DNA of 64,000 bases from Erwinia aphidicola (GTDB lineage: Bacteria; Pseudomonadota; Gammaproteobacteria; Enterobacterales; Enterobacteriaceae): the NCBI RefSeq assembly GCF_014773485.1, contig NZ_JACXBP010000004.1, positions 124,001 to 188,000 on the forward strand, given 5' to 3'. A model generated the notes under the pieces. It made no database searches. It had not been told where the DNA came from and saw nothing but the letters and a program-made list of their open reading frames with translations. The translations under genes were made by a program, and so were the position numbers. Shown piece after piece: positions 44,920 to 57,059 of the stretch; the stretch's first letter is position 1, and each line of letters begins with the position of its first letter.

Positions 44920-45944
44920 TGCTGCAGCTGAACGGCTACTATCAGTACCCTGGACGGGCAGCTCGCGAGGCTGCCCGTCTCACACTGGGCGAGCGCCATC
45001 TGACCCTGGAGCAGGGTGGGCAGCAGCAGATCCAGCTGCTGAGTGCGGTTAAGGTTTCCGCTGCGCTCGGCACCATCCCCCTGACGCTGACCTTTGCCGA
45101 CGGCGGCCGCTTTGTGCCGCAGGATGACGCTGCGTTTCGCCAGTGGTGGCAGCAGCGCCATCGCCCGGGGCTGGTTCACCGGCTGGAGCAGCATCGTCGC
45201 GGCGTCGGCCTGATGCTGCTGGCCACGCTGGCGGCTATCGCGCTGTATGTCTGGGTGATCCTGCCCGCCGTCAGCAGCGTGCTGGCGCGTCATATTCCCA
45301 GCTACGTTGAGCGTCAGGTGGGGCAGCAGACTTTCACCCTGCTACAAAACAGCGGCTTTAGCAGCGGGCAGCTGACGCCCGGGCAGCTTAAGCGCATGCA
45401 GGGCCTGTTCGCCGCCACCGTGCCCGCTGAGATGAAAGATGACCCGACGCCGCTGCGGCTGAAGGTGATGCATTTCTCCGGCGGTCCCAACGCTTTTATG
45501 CTGACGGACGGCACGCTGATTATCAGCGATGAGCTGGTGCAGATGGCGAAAAGCGACGATGCGCTGGCGGCGGTGATGCTGCACGAAATCGGCCATCACG
45601 CTTACCGTCACCCGATGCGCATGCTGGTGCGCTCTTCGCTGGTCAGCCTCAGCTATCTGTGGCTAACCGGGGACGTCAGCGGCATCGGCGATACGCTGCT
45701 GCAGTCCGCCGCCTTTGTTAACCAGCTGCAGTTCTCGCGCAGTATGGAGCGCGAAGCGGACGAGTATGCGGTGGCACAGATGAAGGCGCAGGGGCGCTCT
45801 CTGGCGGCGATGGTGCAGATTTATCAGCAGCTGGCGCAGTCGGGGGAGAAGGTGAGCGGCGGGTTGAGTCTGCCGGAATGGATGAGTACCCACCCGGATA
45901 TGCCTGCGCGCATCAGGGCGATTCAGGACGGATCGCGGCAATAA
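44919..45944 (+). CDS. M48-family membrane zinc metalloprotease
   Basis: A 341-residue membrane-anchored protease. The zinc motif HEIGH (H222-H226) and the downstream glutamate ligand E279 in EREADEYAV are intact. A membrane helix lies near residues 97-118 (VGLMLLATLAAIALYVWVIL). The N-terminal 90 residues resemble a small beta domain. The catalytic part contains the FSGGPNAFMLTDGTLIISDEL segment common to M48 proteases of the Oma1/HtpX type. It is coupled to the DUF898 gene; E. coli has no such partner there. Role unknown, perhaps membrane protein quality control. Confidence 0.85.
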   Translation: MLQLNGYYQYPGRAAREAARLTLGERHLTLEQGGQQQIQLLSAVKVSAALGTIPLTLTFADGGRFVPQDDAAFRQWWQQRHRPGLVHRLEQHRRGVGLMLLATLAAIALYVWVILPAVSSVLARHIPSYVERQVGQQTFTLLQNSGFSSGQLTPGQLKRMQGLFAATVPAEMKDDPTPLRLKVMHFSGGPNAFMLTDGTLIISDELVQMAKSDDALAAVMLHEIGHHAYRHPMRMLVRSSLVSLSYLWLTGDVSGIGDTLLQSAAFVNQLQFSRSMEREADEYAVAQMKAQGRSLAAMVQIYQQLAQSGEKVSGGLSLPEWMSTHPDMPARIRAIQDGSRQ

Positions 45945-45948
45945 AAAA

Positions 45949-46010
45949 GGGCGCGGCATGCCGCGCCCCTACGGGGGTTGTAGGGGCGGACCCTTTTTTC
46001 CGGTCCGCCC
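45949..46010. repeat. head-to-head REP-like pair between M48 gene and valS
   Basis: Left: perfect gggcgcggca-tgccgcgccc followed by CTAC (45949-45972). Right: GTAG then gggcggacc, a CTTTTTTCC-type loop and ggtccgccc (45980-46010). Only 7 bp lie between the heads. The pair sits between convergent stops and could terminate both transcripts. Confidence 0.82.
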
Positions 46011-46032
46011 GCCAGCATCACACCGGCCGCGA

Positions 46033-48888
46033 TTACAGCGCGGCGATAACCGCCTGCTGCTCAATCAGTTTGCTTTTAGCCTGCTCGAAATCGGCCAGGC
46101 GCTCGCGCTCTTTCGCCACTACCGCTTCCGGTGCGCGCGCCACAAACCCTTCGTTGCCCAGCTTGGTGGTGATTTTTTCCATCTCCACTTCCACTTTCGC
46201 CACTTCCTTCGCCAGACGCTCCAGCTCCGCCGCTTTATCCACCAGGTCCGCCATCGGGATCAGCAGTTCAGCACCGTCAACCAGCTTGGTCACGGCAACC
46301 GGGCCTTTTTCACCCGCTGGCAGCAGCGCCAGCGTGGTAAGGCGCGCCAGGGTTTTCAGGAAGTTGTGGTTGTCGTTAACGCGACGCACCACGTCAGCAC
46401 TGGCGCCGCGCAGCAGCACGTCCAGCGGCTTAGCCGGGGAGATATTCATCTCGTTGCGAATATTACGCACCGCGACGATAGCCTGCTTCAGCCATTCGGT
46501 GTCGGCCATTGCAGCGGCATCAACGCGGCTTGCGCTGAACTCCGGCATCGGCTGCAGCATGATGGTGTCATCGCTGATGTTCTTCAGCACTTTCACCTGC
46601 TGCCAGATGGTTTCGGTAATAAATGGAATAATTGGGTGCGCCAGGCGCAGCAACGCTTCCAGAACCGTCACCAGCGTATTACGCGTGCCGCGCAGCTGGG
46701 CTTCAGTCCCGCCGTTCATTACCGGCTTCGCCAGCTCCAGATACCAGTCGCAGAACTGGTTCCAGGTGAACTCATACAGGATGTTGGCGGCGATATCGAA
46801 GCGGTAGCTGTCCAGCGCGCCGCGGTAGGCCTTCACGGTTTCGTTGAATTCCGCGAGGATCCAGCGGTCCGCCAGCGACAGTTCCAGCTCGCCACCGTTG
46901 AAGCCGCAGTCGTGCTCCTGGGTGTTCATCAGCACAAAGCGGCTGGCGTTCCACAGCTTGTTACAGAAGTTGCGGTAACCTTCCAGGCGCTTCATATCCC
47001 AGTTGATGTCGCGGCCGGTTGAGGCCAGCGCCGCCAGCGTGAAGCGCAGGGCATCGGTGCCGTGCGGCTCAATGCCGTTGGGGAACTGCTTCTCGGTGCG
47101 CTTGCGGATCTTCTCCGCCAGCTGCGGCTGCATCATGTTACCGGTGCGTTTTTCCAGCAGGTCTTCCAGCGAAATCCCGTCAACCATATCCAGCGGATCG
47201 ATCACGTTACCCTTCGACTTGGACATTTTCTGCCCTTCGTCGTCGCGGATCAGGCCGGTCATGTAGACGGTTTTAAACGGCACCTGCGGCTTACCGTCTT
47301 CGTCCTTGATGAAGTGCATGGTCAGCATGATCATGCGCGCAATCCAGAAGAAGATGATATCGAAGCCGCTGACCAGCACGCTGGTCGGGTGGAAGGTGCG
47401 CAGAGCTTCGGTGTTCTCCGGCCAGCCGAGGGTGGAGAAGGTCCACAGGCCGGAGGAGAACCAGGTGTCGAGCACGTCTTCGTCCTGGGTCAGCACCACC
47501 TCGGGCGCGATGTTGTTTTCCGCACGCGCTTCTGCTTCGCTGCGCGCCACATAGACGTTGCCTTCGGCATCGTACCAGGCCGGAATACGGTGGCCCCACC
47601 ACAGCTGGCGGGAGATGCACCAGTCCTGAATGTCACGCATCCAGGAGAAGTACATGTTCTCATACTGCTTCGGCACGAACTGGATATCACCCTGTTCCAC
47701 CGCTTCCACCGCCACTTTCGCCAGCGGAGCGGTGCGCACGTACCACTGGTCGGTCAGCATTGGTTCGATCACCACGCCGCCACGGTCGCCGTAAGGCACG
47801 GTCAGGTCGTGCGGTTTGATCTCATCCAGCAGGCCGAGTGCATCAATCGCCGCGACAATCGCTTTACGCGCCGCGAAGCGTTCCAGCTTCTGGAACGCCG
47901 CCGGAATGGTCGGATCGCAGGCGTCAGACTCTTCGCCGTTGGTGTCGTAAACCTGGGCGCTTTCGCGGATATCACCGTCGAAGGTCAGAATGTTGATCAT
48001 CGGCAGCTTGTGACGACGGCCCACTTCGTAGTCGTTGAAGTCGTGCGCCGGGGTAATCTTCACGCAGCCGGTGCCTTTCTCCATATCGGCATGCTCATCG
48101 CCCACAATCGGAATGCGGCGACCGACCAGCGGCAGCACGAGGAATTTGCCGATCAGATCTTTGTAGCGCGGATCTTCCGGGTTGACCGCCACGCCGGTAT
48201 CACCAAGTACGGTTTCCGGGCGGGTGGTGGCGACCACCAGGTAATCTTTACCGTCAGCGGTTTTCACGCCGTCGGCCAGCGGGTAGCGGATGTGCCACAT
48301 CGAGCCTTTCGACTCACGGTTTTCCACTTCGAGGTCAGAAATCGCGGTGCGCAGCTTCGGATCCCAGTTCACCAGGCGCTTGCCGCGGTAGATCAGGTTC
48401 TCTTTGTGCAGGCGCACGAACACTTCTTTCACCGCGTTCGACAGGCCTTCATCCATGGTGAAGCGCTCGCGCTCCCAGTCCACGGAGTTGCCCAGACGGC
48501 GCATCTGACGGGTGATAGTGCCGCCAGACTCGGCCTTCCACTGCCAGATTTTTTCGATGAACGCATCACGGCCGTAATCTTTACGGGTTTTGCCCTCTTC
48601 GGCGGCGATTTTACGCTCAACCACCATCTGCGTGGCGATGCCCGCGTGGTCGGTACCCGCCTGCCACAGGGTGTTTTTACCCTGCATGCGCTGGTAGCGG
48701 ATCATGGTGTCCATGATGGTCTGCTGGAAGGCGTGCCCCATATGCAAGCTACCGGTGACGTTCGGCGGCGGGATCATGATGCAGAAGCTTTCCTGGCTGG
48801 TGTCGCCATTCGGTTTAAAGTAGCCCTGTTGTTCCCAGTGCTCGTAGAGCGGCTGCTCGATATCTTGCGGGTTATATGTCTTTTCCAT
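46033..48888 (-). CDS. valS: valyl-tRNA synthetase
   Basis: A 951-residue class Ia synthetase, the same length as E. coli ValS. The HIGH-type motif is [16 protein letters not shown] and the second signature is MSKSKGN. The CP1 editing domain and C-terminal coiled-coil arm ([19 protein letters not shown]) are present. It charges tRNA-Val. It follows holC by 12 bp in the pepA-holC-valS order. Confidence 0.98.
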   Translation of the reverse strand: MEKTYNPQDIEQPLYEHWEQQGYFKPNGDTSQESFCIMIPPPNVTGSLHMGHAFQQTIMDTMIRYQRMQGKNTLWQAGTDHAGIATQMVVERKIAAEEGKTRKDYGRDAFIEKIWQWKAESGGTITRQMRRLGNSVDWERERFTMDEGLSNAVKEVFVRLHKENLIYRGKRLVNWDPKLRTAISDLEVENRESKGSMWHIRYPLADGVKTADGKDYLVVATTRPETVLGDTGVAVNPEDPRYKDLIGKFLVLPLVGRRIPIVGDEHADMEKGTGCVKITPAHDFNDYEVGRRHKLPMINILTFDGDIRESAQVYDTNGEESDACDPTIPAAFQKLERFAARKAIVAAIDALGLLDEIKPHDLTVPYGDRGGVVIEPMLTDQWYVRTAPLAKVAVEAVEQGDIQFVPKQYENMYFSWMRDIQDWCISRQLWWGHRIPAWYDAEGNVYVARSEAEARAENNIAPEVVLTQDEDVLDTWFSSGLWTFSTLGWPENTEALRTFHPTSVLVSGFDIIFFWIARMIMLTMHFIKDEDGKPQVPFKTVYMTGLIRDDEGQKMSKSKGNVIDPLDMVDGISLEDLLEKRTGNMMQPQLAEKIRKRTEKQFPNGIEPHGTDALRFTLAALASTGRDINWDMKRLEGYRNFCNKLWNASRFVLMNTQEHDCGFNGGELELSLADRWILAEFNETVKAYRGALDSYRFDIAANILYEFTWNQFCDWYLELAKPVMNGGTEAQLRGTRNTLVTVLEALLRLAHPIIPFITETIWQQVKVLKNISDDTIMLQPMPEFSASRVDAAAMADTEWLKQAIVAVRNIRNEMNISPAKPLDVLLRGASADVVRRVNDNHNFLKTLARLTTLALLPAGEKGPVAVTKLVDGAELLIPMADLVDKAAELERLAKEVAKVEVEMEKITTKLGNEGFVARAPEAVVAKERERLADFEQAKSKLIEQQAVIAAL

Positions 48889-48900
48889 TTCTGCTATGTC

Positions 48901-49350
48901 TTAGGCAAGGGGCGGCGTTGCCGTATTCAAGTGGAATCCAACGCTGCGATACGCTTTGTAGCGGTCGCGCGCCAGCTGTTTCAAGGATGCTTCATAGGGA
49001 ACGAAGTCTATCACTTCATAGAAAGCGGTGGCAAAATCTGCAAACTGCGGCAGCAGGCTGATCAGCAGGTCACGCGGCGAGTTTCCGCGCCGCTGCGGCC
49101 AGGCCAGTTCGACCGGTGCGCCATATTTCGGGCCTTCACCCGCCAGATTATGCGGCACAAAGGCGCTGGCCGGACGCTGCCACAGGGCTTCATCCAGGCG
49201 GATAGCCTGGGCTTCATCCTGGCAGGCGACCAGCACGCGTTTCCCTTCCCGCCAGCGCGCCTCGGCCAGGTCACAGACCAGCGCTTCCTGCGCGCTCAGC
49301 CCGTCAACCGGGGTGTCGGTTTCCAGCAGATAGAAAGTTGCGTTTTTCAT
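48901..49350 (-). CDS. holC: DNA polymerase III chi subunit
   Basis: A 149-residue protein (E. coli 147), starting MKNATFYLLETDTP. Chi links the clamp-loader (through psi) to single-stranded DNA-binding protein at the replication fork. The C-terminal FVPYEASLKQLARDRYKAYRSVGF stretch is diagnostic. It lies between pepA and valS, 70 bp after pepA with a palindrome in the gap. Confidence 0.95.
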   Translation of the reverse strand: MKNATFYLLETDTPVDGLSAQEALVCDLAEARWREGKRVLVACQDEAQAIRLDEALWQRPASAFVPHNLAGEGPKYGAPVELAWPQRRGNSPRDLLISLLPQFADFATAFYEVIDFVPYEASLKQLARDRYKAYRSVGFHLNTATPPLA

Positions 49351-49379
49351 AATGATGCCAATTGGGTTCGGTGGTTTCC

Positions 49380-49407
49380 GCAGGGGCCAGGCATACCTGG
49401 CCCCTGC
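49380..49407. repeat. palindrome between pepA and holC
   Basis: A perfect 12-bp inverted repeat, gcaggggccagg-cata-cctggcccctgc. It resembles the REP-like family with GCAG in place of GTAG at both ends. It may attenuate transcription from pepA into holC. Confidence 0.7.
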
Positions 49408-49420
49408 AAAGGCTTAACGA

Positions 49421-50944
<1,524 letters not shown>

Positions 50945-51185
50945 TTAAAGACAACGGCGCTTGCTCCGGCTAGAATGGACCGCTTTCGTACCGTATAGCG
51001 CTGGTGCAATATGTCGCTGTCAGATTGAGTTTTGGTGATAATAAGTTTTTTTTTGCATCACCAGAACGCGATTGTTGTCATACTATTTTAGCTATGACTT
51101 GGGCCATTGATAGAAAAAATGGCGTGTAAGCGATGAAACTAGCGATTTTCCTGCAAAAAGACAAGTTTTCACAGGCGTACTCAGC

Positions 51186-52286
51186 GTGATCATCATTAGA
51201 TATCTGGTTCGGGAAACGCTCAAAAGCCAGTTGGCTATCCTGTTCATCCTGCTGCTGATCTTCTTTTGCCAGAAGTTAGTCAGGATTTTGGGAGCCGCGG
51301 TGGATGGCGAGATTCCAACAAATTTAGTACTCACATTATTGGGCCTTGGCGTGCCGGAAATGGCGCAGCTTATCCTGCCGTTAAGCCTGTTTTTAGCCAT
51401 TTTGATGACGCTTGGCCGGTTATACACCGAGAGTGAAATCACGGTGATGCACGCCTGCGGTTTAGGCAAAAGCGTGCTGGTGAAGGCGGCGATGATCCTG
51501 ATGCTGTTTACCGCGCTGGTGGCAGCGGTCAACGTTGGCTTCCTTGGGCCGTGGTCCTCGCGCTATCAAAGCGAAGTGATGCAGAACGCCAAAGCCAACC
51601 CGGGTGCCGCTGCACTCGCGGCCGGGCAGTTCCAGCAGTCGGGCGATGGCCAGTCGGTGCTGTTTATCGAGAACACCAAAGGCAACACCTTTGACAACGT
51701 GTTCCTGGCGCAGATGCGGCCGAAGGGCAATGCCCGCCCGTCGGTGGTGGTGGCCGATCATGGCCATATGTCGCAGCGTGCCGATGGTTCCCAGGTGGTG
51801 ACGCTGGATAGCGGTACGCGCTTCGAAGGCACCGCGCTGCTGCGCGACTTCCGCATTACCGACTTCAAGAACTATCAGGCGATTGTCGGCCATCAGGAAG
51901 CGATTCTGGATCCCAATGATTCCGAGCAGATGAGCATGAAAGCCCTGTGGCAGTCCGATAAACCCGATTTCCGCAGCGAGCTGCACTGGCGCCTGACGCT
52001 GGTGTTCTCGGTGCTGGTGATGGCGCTGATGGTGGTGCCGCTCAGCGTGGTCAACCCACGCCAGGGGCGCGTGCTGTCGATGCTGCCCGCCATGCTGCTC
52101 TACCTGATTTTCTTCCTGTTGCAGAGCTCGTTACGCTCCAGCGGCGGCAAAGGGCGCCTCGACCCGGCACTCTGGATGTGGGTGGTTAACCTGGCTTATC
52201 TGGGGCTGGCGATAGTGCTGAACGCCTGGGATACCGTACCGATGCGCCGCCTGCGCGCGCGCTTTACTCGCGGAGGATCGGTCTGA
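51186..52286 (+). CDS. lptF: LPS export ABC permease LptF
   Basis: A 366-residue permease (E. coli 366) with three N-terminal helices, a periplasmic beta-jellyroll domain and three C-terminal helices. It starts IIIRYLVRETLKSQLAILFILL. With LptG and the ATPase LptB it extracts lipopolysaccharide from the inner membrane and passes it to LptC. Overlaps lptG by one base (TGATG). Essential core gene. Confidence 0.97.
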   Translation: MIIIRYLVRETLKSQLAILFILLLIFFCQKLVRILGAAVDGEIPTNLVLTLLGLGVPEMAQLILPLSLFLAILMTLGRLYTESEITVMHACGLGKSVLVKAAMILMLFTALVAAVNVGFLGPWSSRYQSEVMQNAKANPGAAALAAGQFQQSGDGQSVLFIENTKGNTFDNVFLAQMRPKGNARPSVVVADHGHMSQRADGSQVVTLDSGTRFEGTALLRDFRITDFKNYQAIVGHQEAILDPNDSEQMSMKALWQSDKPDFRSELHWRLTLVFSVLVMALMVVPLSVVNPRQGRVLSMLPAMLLYLIFFLLQSSLRSSGGKGRLDPALWMWVVNLAYLGLAIVLNAWDTVPMRRLRARFTRGGSV

Positions 52287-53362
52287 TGTTTGGCGTTCTT
52301 GACAGATATATCGGTAAAACGATTTTCAATACCATCATGGCGACGCTGTTTATGCTGGTGTCGCTCTCCGGCATCATTAAGTTTGTCGATCAGCTGCGTA
52401 AAACCGGGCAGGGTGACTACACCGCGCTCGGCGCCGGGCTCTACACCATCCTCAGCGTGCCGAAAGATATCGAGATCTTCTTCCCGATGGCGGCGCTGCT
52501 GGGAGCGCTGCTGGGCCTCGGAACGCTGGCTCAGCGCAGCGAGCTGGTGGTGATGCAGGCATCCGGCTTTACCCGTATGCAGATTGCCGCCTCGGTGATG
52601 AAAACCGCCATCCCGCTGGTGCTGCTGACCATGGCGATTGGTGAGTTTGTTGCCCCGCAGGGCGAGCAGATGGCGCGTAACTACCGTGCGCAGCAGCTGG
52701 TGGGCGGTTCGCTGCTCTCCACGCAGAGCGGGCTGTGGGCGAAGGACGGGAATAACTTTATCTTTATTGAACGTATTCGCGACGACAACCAGCTGGCGGG
52801 CATCAGCATCTACAGCTTTAACCAGCAGCGCCGCCTGCAGTCGGTGCGCTACGCGGCATCGGCCAAGTACGATGCGAATAAAAAAGCGTGGGCGCTGGCG
52901 CAGGTAGATGAATCAGACCTGACTGACCCGCAGCAGGTGAGAGGCAGCCAGACGCTGACCGGCGAGTGGAAAACCACCCTGACGCCGGACAAGCTGGGCG
53001 TGGTGGCGCTGGACCCGGCGGCGCTGTCGATCACCGGCCTGTATAACTACTCGAAGTATCTGAAGCAGAGCGGCCAGATGTCCGGGCGCTATCAGCTGAA
53101 TATGTGGAGCAAAATCTTCCAGCCGCTGTCGGTGGCGGTGATGATGCTGATGGCGCTGTCGTTTATCTTCGGACCGCTGCGCAGCGTGTCGATGGGGATG
53201 CGCGTGGTGACCGGGATCAGCTTTGGCTTCCTGTTCTACGTGCTGGACCAGATTTTCGGCCCGCTGAGCCTGGTGTATAACATCCCGCCGATCCTCGGCG
53301 CGCTGCTGCCCAGCGCGGCGTTCTTCGCCATCAGCGTATATATGCTGTTGAAACGCAGGTAA
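52286..53362 (+). CDS. lptG: LPS export ABC permease LptG
   Basis: A 358-residue partner of LptF (E. coli LptG 360) with the same helix-jellyroll-helix layout; N terminus FGVLDRYIGKTIFNTIMATL. It forms the transmembrane cavity for LPS with LptF. A GGAGG site inside the end of lptF precedes its start. The gene is followed by a REP-like pair and a convergent DUF445 gene. Confidence 0.97.
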   Translation: MFGVLDRYIGKTIFNTIMATLFMLVSLSGIIKFVDQLRKTGQGDYTALGAGLYTILSVPKDIEIFFPMAALLGALLGLGTLAQRSELVVMQASGFTRMQIAASVMKTAIPLVLLTMAIGEFVAPQGEQMARNYRAQQLVGGSLLSTQSGLWAKDGNNFIFIERIRDDNQLAGISIYSFNQQRRLQSVRYAASAKYDANKKAWALAQVDESDLTDPQQVRGSQTLTGEWKTTLTPDKLGVVALDPAALSITGLYNYSKYLKQSGQMSGRYQLNMWSKIFQPLSVAVMMLMALSFIFGPLRSVSMGMRVVTGISFGFLFYVLDQIFGPLSLVYNIPPILGALLPSAAFFAISVYMLLKRR

Positions 53363-53374
53363 TTGTTGGGTTGC

Positions 53375-53485
53375 GGGTCGACCAGAAAAGCGGTCGACCC
53401 CTACAAGATCGGTACGTGACGCCCGTGATGATGGCGCACCGTTCACTACCCCCTGTAGGGGCTGACCCTCTTTTCCGGTTAGCCC
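53375..53485. repeat. head-to-head REP-like pair after lptG
   Basis: Left: gggtcgacc, an A-rich loop, ggtcgaccc, then CTAC (53375-53404). Right: GTAG, gggctgacc, a CTCTTTTCC loop and ggttagccc (53455-53485), followed by TTTTTT. The right unit with its T-run can terminate lptFG. Spacer between heads is 50 bp. Confidence 0.8.
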
Positions 53486-53492
53486 TTTTTTC

Positions 53493-54770
53493 TTACAGCA
53501 CCAGCGGCAACAGCGACAGCAGATACAAAATCAAACCAATCACCCCGCCGACCAGCGTGCCGTTAATGCGGATGCGCTGCAGATCGCTGCCGATATTCAG
53601 CTCCACCTGATGTGACATATCTTTGGCATCCCAGCTTTTTACCGTATCGCTGATATGGCGGCTGAGAAACGCCGAGAACTCCGGCGCCACGCTGCTGGCG
53701 GCGTCCTCCATGTGCTGATTAAGCGAGCTGCGCAGCGCGCTGTCCTGCATCAGCGTTTCGCCAAACCACTGCCCGGCGGCGCTCACTTTGGCGTGCAGCT
53801 GTGAGTCCTCACGGTCGAGATCGGCCTTCAGCCAGGCTCTGAGATCGCCCCACAGCTGGCTGATATAGCCGTTCAGCGCCTCGTCCTGCTTGAGGTAGGT
53901 TTTAATCTCCTCCGCTTTTTCTGCCATTTCCGCGTCGGTGCGCAGGCGGGTAATCAGCCGCTGCACCGCGCGGTTAAAGCCCTGGCGCAGCTGGTGCGAC
54001 TCATCATTTTCAATCTCGCTGAGGATCGACTGCACCGCTTTCGCCGCCACGCCGGCGCTCTGCTCGCCCAGCCACTCGCTCGGCAGCATCTTCTCCTTCA
54101 GCGGGTGCTCGCGCTTCAGCCAGCGCACCACCTGCTGGGCGATAAACTCGTGCGTACCGGGCTTGTTGATCAGCTGCAATACCTGCGCCAGCGCATCGTC
54201 CAGCAGCTGCTGGTGGCGGTTATTTTTGGTCAGGCTTTCCAGGATCATCGCGGCCGACTGCGTGAGGTCCACTTTGTCGATCGCCTTGTGGATGGCGCGG
54301 CGCATGAATGCCTGAATACGCTGGTCATCGGCAAGGTCGAGAAAGCCGCGCACCATCTTCAGCAGATAGCCGCTGAGGCGGGCAGTATTCTCAGCGCTGC
54401 TGAGCCAGCGGGCGATAATCTGCGCCGGATCGTGGCGGCGGATCAGCGCCAGCAGCGACTCGGTGTTGAGGAATTTGTCCTGTACGAACAGCGCGAGGTT
54501 ATCAGCGATGCGGTCCTTGTTGCGCGGGATGATCGCGGTGTGGCGGCCAACCAGCGGGATCGGCACGCGGCGAAACAGTGCGCTGACCGCAAACCAGTCG
54601 GCCAGCGCGCCAACCATCGACGCCTCCGACACCGCCTTCAGCCCGGCTATCCACAGGTTTGGCGGGTTGTACAGCGGCCAGACCACCGTGGCGATAAACA
54701 GCAGCGCCGCCACGCCCAGCAGTATCAGCGGCAGGCGCCTGGCCTGCCGCAGTTCCAGTTCCTTATCCAT
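53493..54770 (-). CDS. DUF445-family membrane protein
   Basis: A 425-residue protein with membrane helices near the N terminus ([20 protein letters not shown] and the [20 protein letters not shown] segment) and one at the C terminus ([20 protein letters not shown]), and a long helical cytosolic or periplasmic middle. DUF445 proteins are widespread with no settled function. The start at 54770 has AGGGAG three bases before it and the longer open frame would run back into yjgR. It lies 7 bp after yjgR, so the two are probably cotranscribed. Confidence 0.85.
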   Translation of the reverse strand: MDKELELRQARRLPLILLGVAALLFIATVVWPLYNPPNLWIAGLKAVSEASMVGALADWFAVSALFRRVPIPLVGRHTAIIPRNKDRIADNLALFVQDKFLNTESLLALIRRHDPAQIIARWLSSAENTARLSGYLLKMVRGFLDLADDQRIQAFMRRAIHKAIDKVDLTQSAAMILESLTKNNRHQQLLDDALAQVLQLINKPGTHEFIAQQVVRWLKREHPLKEKMLPSEWLGEQSAGVAAKAVQSILSEIENDESHQLRQGFNRAVQRLITRLRTDAEMAEKAEEIKTYLKQDEALNGYISQLWGDLRAWLKADLDREDSQLHAKVSAAGQWFGETLMQDSALRSSLNQHMEDAASSVAPEFSAFLSRHISDTVKSWDAKDMSHQVELNIGSDLQRIRINGTLVGGVIGLILYLLSLLPLVL

Positions 54771-54777
54771 AAACTCC

Positions 54778-56280
54778 CTACTTGCGGCGGCCGCCCATAA
54801 TGCTGCCCAATACTCCGCGAATGATTTGATTGGTGATCTGCCGGGCGGCGCTTTTTGCCACGCTCTGCACCACGCCTTCGCGCTTGCCGCCGCGCGGCCC
54901 GGTGCTGCCAAACAGGATATCCTTCAGCCCGCCGAGAATGCCGTCATCGACCGCCACCGCATCGCCTTTCGCCGCCGGCGCGCTGGCGCTGTCGGTGGCT
55001 GCCTGCACCCCTTTTTGCAGCAGCTCGTAAGCCGACTCACGATCGACCGCTTCTTCATACTTGCCCGACAGCGCCGAGTGATTGATCAGCCCGTTACGCT
55101 CATCGTCGGTGACCGGCCCCATGCGCGAACCGGGGGCGATGACCGAGGCGCGCTGCACCACCGACGGGCTGCCTTTCTCATCCAGGAAGGAGATCAGCGC
55201 TTCGCCGGTGCCCAGCTCCTGAATTGCTGTGACAGTATCAAACGCCGGATTGGCGCGCATGGTCTGTGCGGCGACCTTCACCGCTTTCTGATCCTTCGGC
55301 GTAAAGGCGCGCAGCGCGTGCTGCACGCGGTTCCCCAGCTGGCCGAGCACCGCATCGGGAATATCCGCCGGGTTCTGCGACACGAAGTACACCCCGACCG
55401 CCTTGGAACGGATCAGGCGGATCACCTGCTCAATTTTATCCAGCAAAACGGCGGGCGCTTCATCAAACAGCAGGTGCGCCTCGTCGAAGAAGAACACCAG
55501 CTTGGGTTTCTCCTGGTCGCCCGCCTCCGGCAGCTGCTCGTACAGCTCCGACAGCAGCCACAGCAGGCTGGTGGCGTACAGCTTCGGCATCTGGTACAGC
55601 TTCTCGGCGGCGAGGATGTTGATCACCCCTTTGCCGTCGGCATCGGTGCGCATCCAGTCTTTGATATCCAGCATTGGCTCGCCGAAGAAATACTCGGCAC
55701 CCTGCTGCTCCAGCGCCAGCAGCCCGCGCTGGATCGCCCCGACCGACGCGCTGTTGATGTTGCCGTACTGGCTCTGAAACGCCTTGGCGTTGTCGCCGAT
55801 GTACTGCGTCATGGCGCGCAGATCTTTAAAGTCGAGCAGCAGCATCCCCTGGTCATCGGCCACGCGGAAGATGATGGTCAGCACGCCGCTCTGCACCTCA
55901 TTAAGGTTTAGCAGGCGCGCCAGCAGCAGCGGGCCAAGGTCGGACACCGTGGCGCGCACCGGGTGGCCGCGCTCGCCGAAAATATCCCACAGCACCACCG
56001 GGTTGCTCTGCGGCGTCCAGCCGCTGACGCCGATTTTTGCCAGCCTGGCGCTGAGCTTTTCCGACTCCGCACCTGCTTTGGCAATGCCGGTCAGGTCACC
56101 CTTTACATCGGCCATAAACACCGGCACGCCGATGTTGGAGAAGCTCTCCGCCAGCTTTTGCAGCGTGACGGTTTTTCCGGTGCCGGTCGCCCCGGTGATC
56201 AGCCCGTGACGGTTGGCCATAGCGGGCAGCAGGTGCAGTTGGTGTTCGGTGGTCTGGGCAATCAGCAGCGGCTCGGTCAT
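54778..56280 (-). CDS. yjgR: HerA-like DUF853 ATPase
   Basis: A 500-residue P-loop ATPase, the length of E. coli YjgR. Walker A is GATGTGKT (about residues 30-37) and the [11 protein letters not shown]alker B-type motif lies near residue 270. It belongs to the HerA/FtsK-like superfamily; the cellular role is unknown. The [11 protein letters not shown] motif and the C-terminal [16 protein letters not shown] tail are family features. It is the last gene of the conserved block; to its left in transcription order (downstream) is the DUF445 gene. Confidence 0.93.
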   Translation of the reverse strand: MTEPLLIAQTTEHQLHLLPAMANRHGLITGATGTGKTVTLQKLAESFSNIGVPVFMADVKGDLTGIAKAGAESEKLSARLAKIGVSGWTPQSNPVVLWDIFGERGHPVRATVSDLGPLLLARLLNLNEVQSGVLTIIFRVADDQGMLLLDFKDLRAMTQYIGDNAKAFQSQYGNINSASVGAIQRGLLALEQQGAEYFFGEPMLDIKDWMRTDADGKGVINILAAEKLYQMPKLYATSLLWLLSELYEQLPEAGDQEKPKLVFFFDEAHLLFDEAPAVLLDKIEQVIRLIRSKAVGVYFVSQNPADIPDAVLGQLGNRVQHALRAFTPKDQKAVKVAAQTMRANPAFDTVTAIQELGTGEALISFLDEKGSPSVVQRASVIAPGSRMGPVTDDERNGLINHSALSGKYEEAVDRESAYELLQKGVQAATDSASAPAAKGDAVAVDDGILGGLKDILFGSTGPRGGKREGVVQSVAKSAARQITNQIIRGVLGSIMGGRRK

Positions 56281-56711
56281 AGTGAGTTATCCATCGGGTT
56301 GGAAGAGGGGGGGACCCCTGTAAGCCTGGCAGGCATCCATTTTTCTACAAAAAATACATAACCATAAGGCGATGATGAGGAAATCATCGCGTAGTGTAAA
56401 GGATAAATTAATAGCGCTATTTACTCTCTGTCAATGCGGATTTTCAAGATGTCACGGCAGGGGAGGATGGCGGAGATAATAACAACTCCTCATCTCTTTT
56501 TATTTTTATGATGAAAATAAAAGCCAGGAAGGTTAAAAAATGTGCTGGTGGGCAGGGGTGTTTTTTAAAGTTAAATCATCCGTCTTAGACAGGATGTTAT
56601 TAATAATTACAATTTAAATGAAAGAGCGTTGCACCCCATTTTGGATGCAACGGCTCTTAATGCTCTAAATGCGATGAATATAACGTGATTTTCTGTTCTA
56701 AGAGGGAACAT
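56281..56711. other. 431-bp AT-rich gap with a hairpin
   Basis: No gene is seen. It contains the yjgR promoter region and, at 56622-56658, an interrupted stem (aagagc-gttgca, a 12-base loop, tgcaac, one G, gctctt) that is likely the terminator of the minus-strand regulator gene at 56712. The base composition drops sharply to AT-rich here and stays so until about 58.4 kb, marking the start of accessory DNA. Confidence 0.6.
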
Positions 56712-57059
56712 TCATCGCTGCAATATTTTAAGATCCTGTTGGTCCTTGAGTAAGTACCATTTATGATACTTTTTTATTTTATCTCTGCTCACACAGCCGC
56801 GTTGTTCTAACGGGAGAAGCAAATGTCTGACTTTGTAAATGGAAATGCCGCATAGGTCGGCAATTTCTCTTGTCGACAACCCCTCAGAAGAGTGCTCTTT
56901 TAACGAGTTGAGAATAAAGATCTGTTCGGGGATATTAACCTTTTTAATCTCGACATTGCTAATACCCATTTCCATTGCCAGCATAAGCAGATTTTTAAGA
57001 TGATTGTGGTGACCTTTGCGTAACTCACCTGAACTGTAAGAACATACAGAGGTTTTCAT
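56712..57059 (-). CDS. PapI/FaeA-like winged-helix regulator
   Basis: A 115-residue protein whose C-terminal half (about residues 45-105: ILNSLKEHSSEGLSTREIAD ... HKWYLL) is a small winged helix of the kind seen in the fimbrial regulators PapI and FaeA: one HTH (LSTREIADLCGISIYKVRH) followed by a wing and a YxxW-like end. The N-terminal 40 residues are an unusual extension. I chose the ATG at 57059, with GGAG eight bases before it. No fimbrial genes are in the window. It is divergent from a ToxR-like membrane regulator, with 172 bp between the starts containing a single GATC (57101). AT-rich, horizontally acquired character. Confidence 0.6.
   Translation of the reverse strand: MKTSVCSYSSGELRKGHHNHLKNLLMLAMEMGISNVEIKKVNIPEQIFILNSLKEHSSEGLSTREIADLCGISIYKVRHLLLPLEQRGCVSRDKIKKYHKWYLLKDQQDLKILQR

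Noticed and set aside
54771..54911. 47-residue N-terminal extension of the DUF445 protein
   Set aside because: It overlaps the end of yjgR out of frame and lacks a ribosome site; the ATG at 54770 has AGGGAG.
54463..55911. 482-codon plus-strand open frame opposite yjgR and the DUF445 gene
   Set aside because: Shadow of yjgR; composition is low-complexity Arg, Gln and His-rich, and no ribosome site is present.
56281..56340. Degenerate GACCCCTGTA stretch resembling a REP-like head
   Set aside because: No matching arm could be paired, so it was not counted as a repeat copy.
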